Assembly (NCBI GenBank): GCA_021155145.1
Contig: JAJNPX010000321.1
Location: forward strand, 1-6,737
Direction: 5' to 3'
Source of the DNA: Acidisarcina sp.
Lineage (GTDB): Bacteria; Acidobacteriota; Blastocatellia; Pyrinomonadales; Pyrinomonadaceae
DNA length: 6,737 nucleotides
Shown: piece by piece, positions 1 to 5,612 of the stretch
How the letters are laid out: every line of letters begins with the position of its first letter
Numbering within the stretch: position 1 is the first letter of the stretch
Program-made: the position numbers and the translations under genes
The notes under the pieces: model-generated
The model's input: the letters and a program-made list of their open reading frames with translations, nothing else
What the model was told of the DNA's origin: nothing
The model's database searches: none

Positions 1-890
1 CGATCGACGCGATCGACCGATTGATCGGGGTCCAATCTGAGATGCCGATCGCGCAGGCCGTAGGCGTCCATTATGAGGGCGTGTTTGCTAACGAAAAGAT
101 GTGCGGGGCTTTGCGGCCGGAATATTTTCGATCATTTCACAACGGATCGCCTGCGGAGGAAAAAAGCGGGACCGCGCTAAGCACGAAGGAACACGAAAAC
201 ACACGGATCGGGATCTCGCTGCCGCGATTGAAGAATGGCGTTCATATGACGACGTTCGCCCCTGAGATCGAGGGCGGCATCGATCTGGCTGGTGAACTTG
301 CCCGGCAAAAATGGATCGCCTCGATCGGCCATACGCGTGCCGATGTTGCCGTGCTCGATGCCGCTTTTAAGCTCGGGGCCCGTCATGTGACCCATTTTTT
401 CAACGCGATGACGGGAATTCACCATCGTGATATCGGCGTCGCCGGATGGGCGGCAAGCAACCCCGAGGTCACGTTCGACATTATCGCCGACGGCATCCAC
501 GTCCATCCGCGTATGCTGGAAATGGCGACACGCACCAAAGGCACTGACAAGTTCTTGCTGATCAGCGATTCGGTCGCGCCGACCGGGCTCGGCGACGGAG
601 AGTTCGAGCTCTGGGGCGAGAAGGTGACGGTCGAAAACAAGCGGACTCGCAACGAACGCGGCAGCATTGCCGGCTCGGTCATTTCCATGTTCGACGCGTT
701 CAGGGGAATGAGGTCGATCGGATTCACGGCTGCGGAAGTCGCCCGGATGGCCTCGACAAACCCTGCAAAGCTGCTGGGCCTCGAAAGTTCGCACGGTTCT
801 ATCCGGCCCGGAATGCGTGCCGACATCGTGCTCATCGCCCCTGACGGCAGCATCAGATCCGTTCTAATAGGCGGCAAGTTCGTCGCCTGA
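1..890 (+). CDS. nagA: N-acetylglucosamine-6-phosphate deacetylase, 5'-truncated by window edge
   Basis: Cytoplasmic amidohydrolase that hydrolyses N-acetylglucosamine-6-phosphate to glucosamine-6-phosphate and acetate, in amino-sugar and peptidoglycan recycling. The frame is open from base 3 with no stop, so a TTG at 21 is an internal codon and not a start; about 295 codons are present against roughly 380 in the family, so some 90 N-terminal residues lie outside. Counting from the TTG at 21, the expected metal and substrate residues appear in order: HYEG with Glu19, GHT with His104, THFFNAM with His125, HHRDIG with Arg136 (phosphate-contact position), DGIHVH with His160, and the catalytic Asp183 in ISDS. 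The C-terminus has the usual TNPAKLLGL and GSIRPGMRADIV segments that close the small beta domain. The usual HLEGPF/HYEGPF motif reads HYEGVF here, with proline replaced. It converges on the CpxP-like gene through a shared terminator. Family assignment is firm. Confidence 0.93.
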   Translation, partial: IDAIDRLIGVQSEMPIAQAVGVHYEGVFANEKMCGALRPEYFRSFHNGSPAEEKSGTALSTKEHENTRIGISLPRLKNGVHMTTFAPEIEGGIDLAGELARQKWIASIGHTRADVAVLDAAFKLGARHVTHFFNAMTGIHHRDIGVAGWAASNPEVTFDIIADGIHVHPRMLEMATRTKGTDKFLLISDSVAPTGLGDGEFELWGEKVTVENKRTRNERGSIAGSVISMFDAFRGMRSIGFTAAEVARMASTNPAKLLGLESSHGSIRPGMRADIVLIAPDGSIRSVLIGGKFVA

Positions 891-907
891 TCGAAGCGGA
901 GCACACG

Positions 908-949
908 ATAAAAAAGCCCGGAACCTTTTCGATCCCGGGCCTTTATTTT
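908..949. terminator. Bidirectional intrinsic terminator between nagA and the CpxP-like gene
   Basis: Arms GCCCGG (916-921) and CCGGGC (935-940) form a perfect 6-bp stem. Six A residues precede it (910-915) and CTTTATTTT follows it (941-949), so a U-tract follows the hairpin on either strand. On the minus strand the stem can extend by a G-U and an A-U pair, and the U-tract there is the longer, so it should stop the minus-strand gene best. The hairpin begins about 25 nt after the nagA stop and about 22 nt after the minus-strand stop. Confidence 0.85.
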
Positions 950-962
950 GCTTCTGGTCTGA

Positions 963-1451
963 CTATTCAGAGTCTGTCGGGCCGGCGAAACCGCCGCGGT
1001 TTCCACGTGGTCCGCGCTTCATCCTGCCGTCGAACTCTTTTTCGAGCTCGATCGCCTTTGCCTTTTGATCGTCGGTCAAGAGCGCGAAGATCTGGGACTT
1101 CGTTCTCTCTCTTTCGACGATCAACTGTGCCGATAGCTGGCCCTGTTCGGCCGCGATCACCGTCACAGTGGCTTCATCGAATGCTCCGTTGGCGGTCGCT
1201 GCTTTCATCTTGTCGCGATTCGCCTTCATTGCTTCAAAAACGCCCTTGTTCTTCTCGAAACCGGCTTTGACGATCTCCTTTGCCTGGGCCTTCTGCTCGT
1301 CGGTCAGATCGAGCTTTTTGAAGATCATTCCCATTCCCCGGTGGCCGAAACCACCATGCTTGCCGCCGTGTCCCGATCTTTGAGCGATAATGACGATCGC
1401 TCCTACACTCAAGACCACAACCGCCAAAATTGCCACTATTACCTTTTTCAT
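963..1451 (-). CDS. CpxP/Spy/ZraP-like LTxxQ-motif periplasmic protein
   Basis: Small exported helical protein (162 aa) of the LTxxQ family, whose known members are periplasmic chaperones or metal-responsive accessory proteins of envelope stress systems. Residues 1-23 are a lysine-start hydrophobic segment, a signal peptide or a retained anchor (possible cut after Ala23). Residues 26-42 are rich in Gly and His (His28, His32, His37, with Met40 and Met42), recalling the His/Gly-rich N-terminus of the zinc-binding ZraP. The two family motifs follow: LTDEQ at 49-53 and LTDDQ at 125-129, separated by charged, probably helical segments. The tail (about 142-158) is rich in Arg and Gly. The ATG at 1451 is supported by GGAG at 1459-1462, 7 nt away. 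It is divergent from a CpxR/CpxA-like pair with a CpxR-type box between them, so I infer it is a target and probable feedback regulator of that kinase. cpxP would be the positional name, but sequence alone cannot separate CpxP from Spy or ZraP types. Confidence 0.82.
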   Translation of the reverse strand: MKKVIVAILAVVVLSVGAIVIIAQRSGHGGKHGGFGHRGMGMIFKKLDLTDEQKAQAKEIVKAGFEKNKGVFEAMKANRDKMKAATANGAFDEATVTVIAAEQGQLSAQLIVERERTKSQIFALLTDDQKAKAIELEKEFDGRMKRGPRGNRGGFAGPTDSE

Positions 1452-1539
1452 TTTATTGCTCCATTGTATCGAAAACCTTTGTCGTGATCGGCTTCGCGTC
1501 CGAGTCCACTAATGTTGAAACGCTTTCTCCGGGCATTCG

Positions 1540-1568
1540 AATGTAGAGGTTTCGTTAACTTCTGTAAA
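1540..1568 (-). promoter_or_regulatory. Candidate sigma70-type promoter for the CpxP-like gene
   Basis: On the minus strand, TTTACA (1568-1563) matches the -35 consensus at five of six positions. It is followed after exactly 17 nt by TACATT (1545-1540), a four-of-six -10 match. The -35 element coincides with the middle GTAAA half site, the geometry of an activator that overlaps -35. The start would fall near 1533, giving a leader of about 80 nt. It was chosen by eye, so it is tentative. Confidence 0.35.
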
Positions 1569-1578
1569 TAAATGTAAA
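1554..1578 (+). promoter_or_regulatory. CpxR-type operator: three GTAAA-like half sites with 10-bp period
   Basis: GTTAA at 1554-1558, GTAAA at 1564-1568 and GTAAA at 1574-1578 are direct repeats spaced one helical turn apart. The last two read exactly GTAAA-N5-GTAAA, the established enterobacterial CpxR box. The neighbouring regulator has a CpxR-like winged helix, so autoregulation plus control of the LTxxQ gene is the natural reading. The box ends 45 nt before the regulator ATG and lies about 100 nt upstream of the minus-strand ATG. The match is seen directly; binding is inferred. Confidence 0.7.
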
Positions 1579-1605
1579 CACGGTATTTTGAGCTCTTTTT
1601 TGACG

Positions 1606-1611
1606 TAGAAT
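1606..1611 (+). promoter_or_regulatory. Candidate -10 element for the cpxRA-like operon
   Basis: TAGAAT matches the -10 consensus at five of six positions and has no good -35 at the right distance. A transcript would start near 1618, placing the GTAAA box close to -40, as for an activator-dependent promoter. The leader would then be only about 6 nt, too short to use the weak GGTAAG ribosome site at 1612-1617, which counts against this choice. Low confidence. Confidence 0.22.
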
Positions 1612-1623
1612 GGTAAGAACTCT

Positions 1624-2310
1624 ATGAGTAAGGTTTTGATAATCGACGACGACGAGGAACTATGTGAGCTGGTCTCAGAGTATCTTGGCGTCGAGGGGTT
1701 TGAGACCGCGGTCGTGAATGACGGTGCCAGCGGGCTCGAAGCCGCACGGTCAGGGAAGTACGACCTCGCGATCCTCGACGTAATGCTGCCCAAAATGAAT
1801 GGTTTCGAGGTGCTGAAGAATCTTCGGACGGATTCGTCGCTGCCCGTGCTTATGCTGACCGCCCGCGGCGACGATATGGAACGCATAGTCGGCCTCGAGA
1901 CCGGTGCCGACGACTATCTCCCAAAACCTTTCAATCCGCGCGAGCTTGTGGCGCGTCTTAGGGCAATAATGCGGCGGGTTGCCGGCGATGGCGGCGACGC
2001 AGCAAGCGATAAGATCGTGGTCGACGACATCGAATTGTCGGAGGCTTCGCGATCGGCAAAGCTCAACGGCGAAGAGGTCGTTTTGACGTCGGTCGAGTTC
2101 GACCTTCTCAAACATCTGCTTCTGGAGGCCGGAAAGATCATCAAAAAAGAGGATCTCAGTATTCGCGTGCTTGACCGCGAACTTTCGCCGTATGACCGCA
2201 GCCTCGATATGCATATCTCAAATCTTCGGAAAAAGCTCGGCCACCGGGACGACGGCAGCGAGAGGATCAAGACGGTCCGATCGGTCGGATATATTTACAC
2301 GCTAGTATGA
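1624..2310 (+). CDS. cpxR: CpxR-like OmpR-family response regulator
   Basis: Two-component transcription factor, 228 aa, typical length. The receiver domain (about 3-117) has the acidic Mg-binding pocket (Asp8-Asp10), phospho-acceptor Asp52 in LDVMLPKMNG, the switch Thr79 and the invariant Lys101 in LPKPF. The C-terminal winged helix (about 130-228) contains the recognition-helix region RELSPYDRSLDMHISNLRKKLG (186-206 or so, shown only as a label here by its core SLDMHISNLRKKL), almost the wording of enterobacterial CpxR, and ends with KTVRSVGYIYTLV. The ATG at 1624 has a weak GGTAAG site 6 nt upstream. The gene overlaps the sensor kinase by 4 nt (ATGA), so the two are translationally coupled. 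An exact GTAAA-N5-GTAAA box sits 45 nt upstream, consistent with autoregulation. The family is certain; the CpxR name rests on the DNA-binding motif, the box and the divergent CpxP-like gene. Confidence 0.9.
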   Translation: MSKVLIIDDDEELCELVSEYLGVEGFETAVVNDGASGLEAARSGKYDLAILDVMLPKMNGFEVLKNLRTDSSLPVLMLTARGDDMERIVGLETGADDYLPKPFNPRELVARLRAIMRRVAGDGGDAASDKIVVDDIELSEASRSAKLNGEEVVLTSVEFDLLKHLLLEAGKIIKKEDLSIRVLDRELSPYDRSLDMHISNLRKKLGHRDDGSERIKTVRSVGYIYTLV

Positions 2311-3701
2311 ATCTTTTTGTAAAGATCTTTCTTTGGTTCCTGGCCGCTCTGGCATTGATGGTGGGCGTCGTCGTCTTTCTCAACTGGACGGTGCAGACCG
2401 AGCCGGTCGTTAGCCGCTGGCGTGTGTCCGTCCGCAATCAGACGACGATCTATGCCGAGACCGCGGCGCAGATCTATGCGGTCGAGGGAGAAGCAGGACT
2501 CAGCAAGTTTCTGGATAGGATCAGGAAGCCGGAGAGCATCGGCGAGGTCGATCTGATCGGCGAGAATGGCCGCGCATGGATGTCCGAGGGCGTGAATGCG
2601 GAGAGCTATCGCGATCTCGTCAAGAAGGCCCTGGAGAGCGATGCGGTCGAGATCGAGAATAATCCGGAGATCGCAACAGCGGTTTCTGCACGAAAGTTGT
2701 CGCTGCCGAACGGTGAGAGATATGTTCTGATCGTCCGCTGGGAACGCCCCCGCTTTACGCCCTTTTTCGGAGAGACGCCGCTTCGTTATCTCAGATATGC
2801 CGGCCTATTGTTCGCCGCACTGGTCCTGTGCTGGCTTTTGGCCAAATACCTTTCGTCGCCGATCGATAAACTCAGGCGTGCGACCCGCAAGCTTGCGGAC
2901 GGCGACCTTTCCACACGTGTAACACCGCAGATGGGCTGGCGGCGGGACGAACTGGCCTCGCTCGCTAAGGACTTTGATGTGATGGCCGAGCGGATCGAGA
3001 CGCTCGTCACCTCTCAGCAGCGGCTTTCGCGCGACGTGTCGCACGAGCTGCGGTCGCCGCTCGCCCGCATGAATGTTGCCCTGGAGATCGCAAAGCAAAA
3101 GTCGAACGGAGAGGCTTCGCCGCTCATCCAGAGGATCGAGAACGAATCACATCGCCTGAACGAGATGATCTCTCGTCTTTTGACGCTTTCGAAACTCGAA
3201 ACCGGAGCGAACGATTTTGACCGGCGAGAACTCAACCTCGCTACGCTGGTCGATCAGGTCGCATCGGATGCCGACTTTGAAGCGAACGCAAAAGGCAGGT
3301 CGGTCAAGGTGCTGAGATTGGACGAATGCAGGGTGTTCGGAAGCGAAAGCCTCATCCGAAGCGCGGTCGAGAATGTTTTACGGAATGCGGTCCGGTACAC
3401 GAAGGAGTCGACCTCGATCGAGGTGTCGCTGGAACGCAAGGGTGAGAATGCGACGATTCGCGTCGCGGATCATGGAGAGGGCGTTCCGGAGCAAGAGTTG
3501 GAGAATCTATTCAAGCCCTTTTATCGCGTCGGCGAGGCTCGGGACCGCGGTTCGGGCGGCACCGGCCTTGGGCTCGCGATCGCCGAGCAGGCGATCCTCG
3601 CCCACAAGGGAACCATAACCGCCCGCAATGAGGGCGATGGCCTCGCCGTGGAGATCGTCCTGCCGTGCCATTCGCCGAACGGCAATCGACGGGATCCCTA
3701 A
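2307..3701 (+). CDS. cpxA: CpxA-like membrane sensor histidine kinase
   Basis: Inner-membrane sensor kinase, 464 aa, close to the length of E. coli CpxA. Order: transmembrane helix 1 (about 5-26), a periplasmic sensor loop of about 135 residues (27-160), transmembrane helix 2 (about 161-180), HAMP linker (about 181-234), then the dimerisation/phospho-acceptor domain with SHELRSPLAR, where His246 is the autophosphorylation site. The ATPase domain follows with the N box (NVLRNAVRY, Asn356 and Asn360), G1 box (DHGEG, Asp388), F box (LFKPFYR, 401-407) and G2 box (GSGGTGLGL). All catalytic motifs are intact, so both kinase and phosphatase activity are expected. Its ATG lies in the ATGA overlap with the regulator stop, which indicates one operon. 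The likely partner is the CpxR-like regulator, and the LTxxQ protein encoded divergently is a likely ligand of the periplasmic loop. The loop itself shows no domain I can name. Confidence 0.88.
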   Translation: MNLFVKIFLWFLAALALMVGVVVFLNWTVQTEPVVSRWRVSVRNQTTIYAETAAQIYAVEGEAGLSKFLDRIRKPESIGEVDLIGENGRAWMSEGVNAESYRDLVKKALESDAVEIENNPEIATAVSARKLSLPNGERYVLIVRWERPRFTPFFGETPLRYLRYAGLLFAALVLCWLLAKYLSSPIDKLRRATRKLADGDLSTRVTPQMGWRRDELASLAKDFDVMAERIETLVTSQQRLSRDVSHELRSPLARMNVALEIAKQKSNGEASPLIQRIENESHRLNEMISRLLTLSKLETGANDFDRRELNLATLVDQVASDADFEANAKGRSVKVLRLDECRVFGSESLIRSAVENVLRNAVRYTKESTSIEVSLERKGENATIRVADHGEGVPEQELENLFKPFYRVGEARDRGSGGTGLGLAIAEQAILAHKGTITARNEGDGLAVEIVLPCHSPNGNRRDP

Positions 3702-3705
3702 AGTT

Positions 3706-4065
3706 TTACCCGCGGCGCGCGGCAGCGAAGGACCTGATCGCAAGCACCACGAAGACAAGACACACCAGGGCCATAGCTGCCTGAGACAGCACTGCCGGAG
3801 ATGCCGACAATTCGCTTAGCTTTGAGATCAGGCGTCCGGCCGTGGCGATAAAGCCGAGCAGGGCCACGACCACGGCGGCGTGCATAAGATGTTTACGAAG
3901 GCCTTCGCTCGCACGGGCGGCTAGTCCGAGAGCGGCTATTACAACGCCGAAAAACGCCGGGATCAGGGCCGTAATGCTGGCCCGGTCCGACGAAACCCCG
4001 ATAACGTAACCGACCACGCCGATCGCGATCAGTATGATTCCGGTAACAATAGCTGCAGTTGGCAT
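3706..4065 (-). CDS. Small four-helix integral membrane protein, function unknown
   Basis: 119-aa hydrophobic protein with four likely membrane helices at about 4-23, 31-50, 61-80 and 94-112. A short basic stretch (RKHLMH, 57-62) joins helices 2 and 3, and an Arg-rich end (AARRG) should lie in the cytoplasm. There is no signal peptide or enzyme motif. It resembles a family of small uncharacterised membrane proteins that I recall from several phyla, but I cannot name a domain. The ATG at 4065 has only weak ribosome-site signal: AGGA is a single base from the start and AGAG lies about 7 nt upstream. No longer in-frame start is evident. The stop lies 4 nt from the converging kinase stop. It looks like a stand-alone gene, because a terminator separates it from the upstream minus-strand gene. 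The protein-like hydrophobic periodicity argues that it is real. Confidence 0.72.
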   Translation of the reverse strand: MPTAAIVTGIILIAIGVVGYVIGVSSDRASITALIPAFFGVVIAALGLAARASEGLRKHLMHAAVVVALLGFIATAGRLISKLSELSASPAVLSQAAMALVCLVFVVLAIRSFAAARRG

Positions 4066-4161
4066 ATCCTAACTCTAACAGACTTCGACTCCAGGCCAGA
4101 AACCGAGGCATATTACTATTGCCTTCTCGATCGGATCGATCTTGATCGACGACCATGCCGC

Positions 4162-4195
4162 AGAAAAAGGCCGGCCCCGGAGCCAGCCTTATTTT
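4162..4195 (-). terminator. Intrinsic terminator of the secreted-protein gene
   Basis: Arms AAGGCCGGC (4167-4175) and GCCAGCCTT (4182-4190) make a 9-bp stem with one internal mismatch and a 6-nt loop. On the minus strand it is followed at once by a run of five T (complement of 4164-4168). It begins 22 nt after the stop of the 4213-5403 gene. The plus-strand side also has TTATTTTAT, so it could stop transcription both ways, but no plus-strand gene ends here. Confidence 0.85.
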
Positions 4196-4212
4196 ATACC
4201 GTGCAAGGAGGT

Positions 4213-5403
4213 CTAGTCTGCCTGAAACTCCAGATCATTCACATCTTCATTTACTACGACGAGTTCCGTATCCGGCGTAAACGTGTAGCGCTTCGCCGAG
4301 ACCGACACGGCATATGATCCGCCGACCGGGAGCTTAGTGAAAGCAAAACGTCCGAATGAATTCGTGAGTGTCGTTGCCGTTCGGCCGTCGGGATAGGTCA
4401 GTTGAACGACAACGCCGGGAATGCCGACACCTTTCTGCTTCAGAACTCGACCCGAGATCGAAGCCGTCGAATTAGAAGGTGAGGCAAAACTTGCCGTCGC
4501 AAACCCGATATTTTCGTCGTTACCAAAGTTAAAGGCGCCCGAATACCCTTCATAGTGAAAGTACCAGCGGCTTGTCGCGGGATCGACCGTGAACGAGCAC
4601 ATATCGGAGATACCGGTAGGAAAGTCGGCAAGGGTCGTGATCGTGCCATTGCCAACGTCGTAGCGTTTTATGGAACCCTGTCCGAATCCGTTCAACCCAA
4701 AGAAATAAGGCGAGGCGGCGTAAGCCAACCGGATCGTATCATTTGCATACTCGGCAACGCCCCACGTAGCCCAGTTCTCACAGCCGCTCCGGTCCGTATC
4801 CAGGCCCGAGTCAGCATACAAGTTGATGAACCCAAGGCTCGTCACCGTTCCCGACGGCAGGTCGATATTATATCCCTGCATCGTGTTGCCATCGGTGACC
4901 ACTATCCGATCCCAACCGGAGTATATACCGGCAGATGTGATGCCCGAGTTGATGTTGATCGGCATCGAAAGCAGGATATCGGCCCCGGTCGGAGCTCCGG
5001 TATCGGGGTCCAACGCTATAAGCCGCGAAACCTCACCGCCACCGGCCGCGATCGGCCCGAAAAGAGAACCAAGCGAATAGACCTGTCTCGTTCTTAGATT
5101 GCTTGCGAGTGCGTCGTATTGAGCACTTGGGGAGAGCAGCCCGGCGTTCGACAGGTTCGAAACATCGAACCTTCCGGTGGCTGAGTCGCCCGTATAGAAA
5201 AGATTGTTGTCGGAAAGAGCGATGCCGCCGCGATCGTCACCCGTGACCGAAACATGTTCGATGATGCTCGAGCTGTCGGCTGTCAGCGACGAGATCTGGA
5301 ATGTTTGCTGAGCTACAGCCGCGGAGAGGAAAACAACAACGGTCGCAATCGCGGCGAGCGCACCTCGAAGGAAGCTGAGAGCGTGGAAATAGGTTGTGTC
5401 CAT
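4213..5403 (-). CDS. Secreted protein with C-terminal carboxypeptidase-regulatory-like domain
   Basis: 396-aa exported protein of unknown function. Residues 1-31 form a signal peptide with a hydrophobic core (about 13-30) and a likely signal peptidase I cut at AVA-QQ, between 31 and 32. The body (about 45-305) is rich in Gly, Ser, Thr and aromatics with short strand-turn blocks (SRLIALDPDTGAPTG, RYDVGNGTITTLADFP, FTVDPATSRWYF), suggesting a beta-propeller-like fold; Cys208 and Cys269 could form a disulfide outside the cytoplasm. Residues about 314-395 are a carboxypeptidase-regulatory-like beta-sandwich: SGRVLKQKGVGIPGVVV, then TNSFGRFAF, then SVSAKRYTFTP and a final DVNDLEFQA. Such modules end many exported proteins of Acidobacteria. 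No catalytic motif is visible, so a binding or surface role is more likely than an enzyme. The start at 5403 is the only ATG before the signal peptide, but its ribosome site is weak (AGAAGA about 9 nt upstream). A terminator follows, so it is probably monocistronic. Confidence 0.82.
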   Translation of the reverse strand: MDTTYFHALSFLRGALAAIATVVVFLSAAVAQQTFQISSLTADSSSIIEHVSVTGDDRGGIALSDNNLFYTGDSATGRFDVSNLSNAGLLSPSAQYDALASNLRTRQVYSLGSLFGPIAAGGGEVSRLIALDPDTGAPTGADILLSMPININSGITSAGIYSGWDRIVVTDGNTMQGYNIDLPSGTVTSLGFINLYADSGLDTDRSGCENWATWGVAEYANDTIRLAYAASPYFFGLNGFGQGSIKRYDVGNGTITTLADFPTGISDMCSFTVDPATSRWYFHYEGYSGAFNFGNDENIGFATASFASPSNSTASISGRVLKQKGVGIPGVVVQLTYPDGRTATTLTNSFGRFAFTKLPVGGSYAVSVSAKRYTFTPDTELVVVNEDVNDLEFQAD

Positions 5404-5612
5404 TGTGGTAAGTCTTCTGAAAAGTTCGTCGTGCGGCGAGTAGATTTCAAGGTGCGCCCGTAAATCTCCACTTCAAAAGCTATGCCAGAAGTCGAGAGGC
5501 GTGAAATTGTGATTGTTCTGAGTGTTTTTGTGGCTTTCGTAATTTATGTGGGGAAAAATGGGACGGCCCGAGGCCGTGGAATCCCTTAGGCCATTGGAGA
5601 AATGGTACAGGT
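5404..5612. other. Intergenic region upstream of the secreted-protein gene
   Basis: 209 bp without a convincing gene. It holds the terminator of the acyltransferase gene (5554-5577) and must contain the promoter of the secreted-protein gene. The only promoter-like element I can point to is a sigma54-resembling block at 5472-5488 on the minus strand, which lacks the invariant -12 GC. I see no good sigma70 pair. Confidence 0.6.
5554..5577 (-). terminator. Probable intrinsic terminator of the ACP-PlsC gene
   Basis: ACGGCC (5563-5568) and GGCCGT (5572-5577) form a perfect 6-bp GC-rich stem with a 3-nt loop. On the minus strand it is followed by CCCA and then five T (complement of 5554-5558). The hairpin starts about 35 nt after the stop at 5613. 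The 4-nt gap before the T run makes it slightly less canonical than the other two terminators here. Confidence 0.65.

Larger units (their letters stand above)
1452..1623. promoter_or_regulatory. Divergent control region between the CpxP-like gene and the cpxRA-like operon
   Basis: This 172-bp non-coding stretch holds the start-side signals of both divergent units: the GGAG ribosome site of the minus-strand gene (1459-1462), a phased GTAAA repeat (1554-1578), and candidate promoters in both directions. The part nearest the regulator gene (about 1550-1623) is visibly AT-richer than the flanking genes, as expected for promoter DNA. I see no small ORF with a ribosome site inside it. Confidence 0.75.

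Noticed and set aside
177..794. A 205-codon minus-strand ORF inside nagA
   Set aside because: It lies wholly antisense to a gene with all NagA motifs, its translation has no recognisable domain and it has no ribosome site; it is a by-product of GC-rich codon use.
1463..1468. TACAAT on the minus strand as a -10 for the CpxP-like gene
   Set aside because: It has no -35 at the right distance and would place the transcript start on top of the ribosome site.
1750..2214. A 154-codon minus-strand ORF opposite the response regulator
   Set aside because: It is antisense to an intact CpxR-like gene, shows no family features and has no start-site signal.
3710..3722. Perfect 5-bp hairpin CCGCG / CGCGG at the convergent gene ends
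   Set aside because: It has no U-tract after it on either strand and lies in the coding end of the small membrane protein, so it is not a convincing terminator.
4128..4154. Cluster of GATC/GATCGA words that could suggest a methylation-controlled or replication-linked site
   Set aside because: GATCG words are frequent across the whole window, including inside coding regions such as the start of nagA, so the cluster reflects general composition.
4205..4212. Perfect Shine-Dalgarno-like AAGGAGGT on the plus strand
   Set aside because: No start codon or open frame follows at a workable distance; it overlaps the minus-strand stop region and is read as coincidence.
4555..5097. A 180-codon plus-strand ORF opposite the secreted-protein gene
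   Set aside because: Its translation is Arg-rich and low in hydrophobic structure. The minus-strand frame has a signal peptide and a recognisable C-terminal domain, so this is a shadow.
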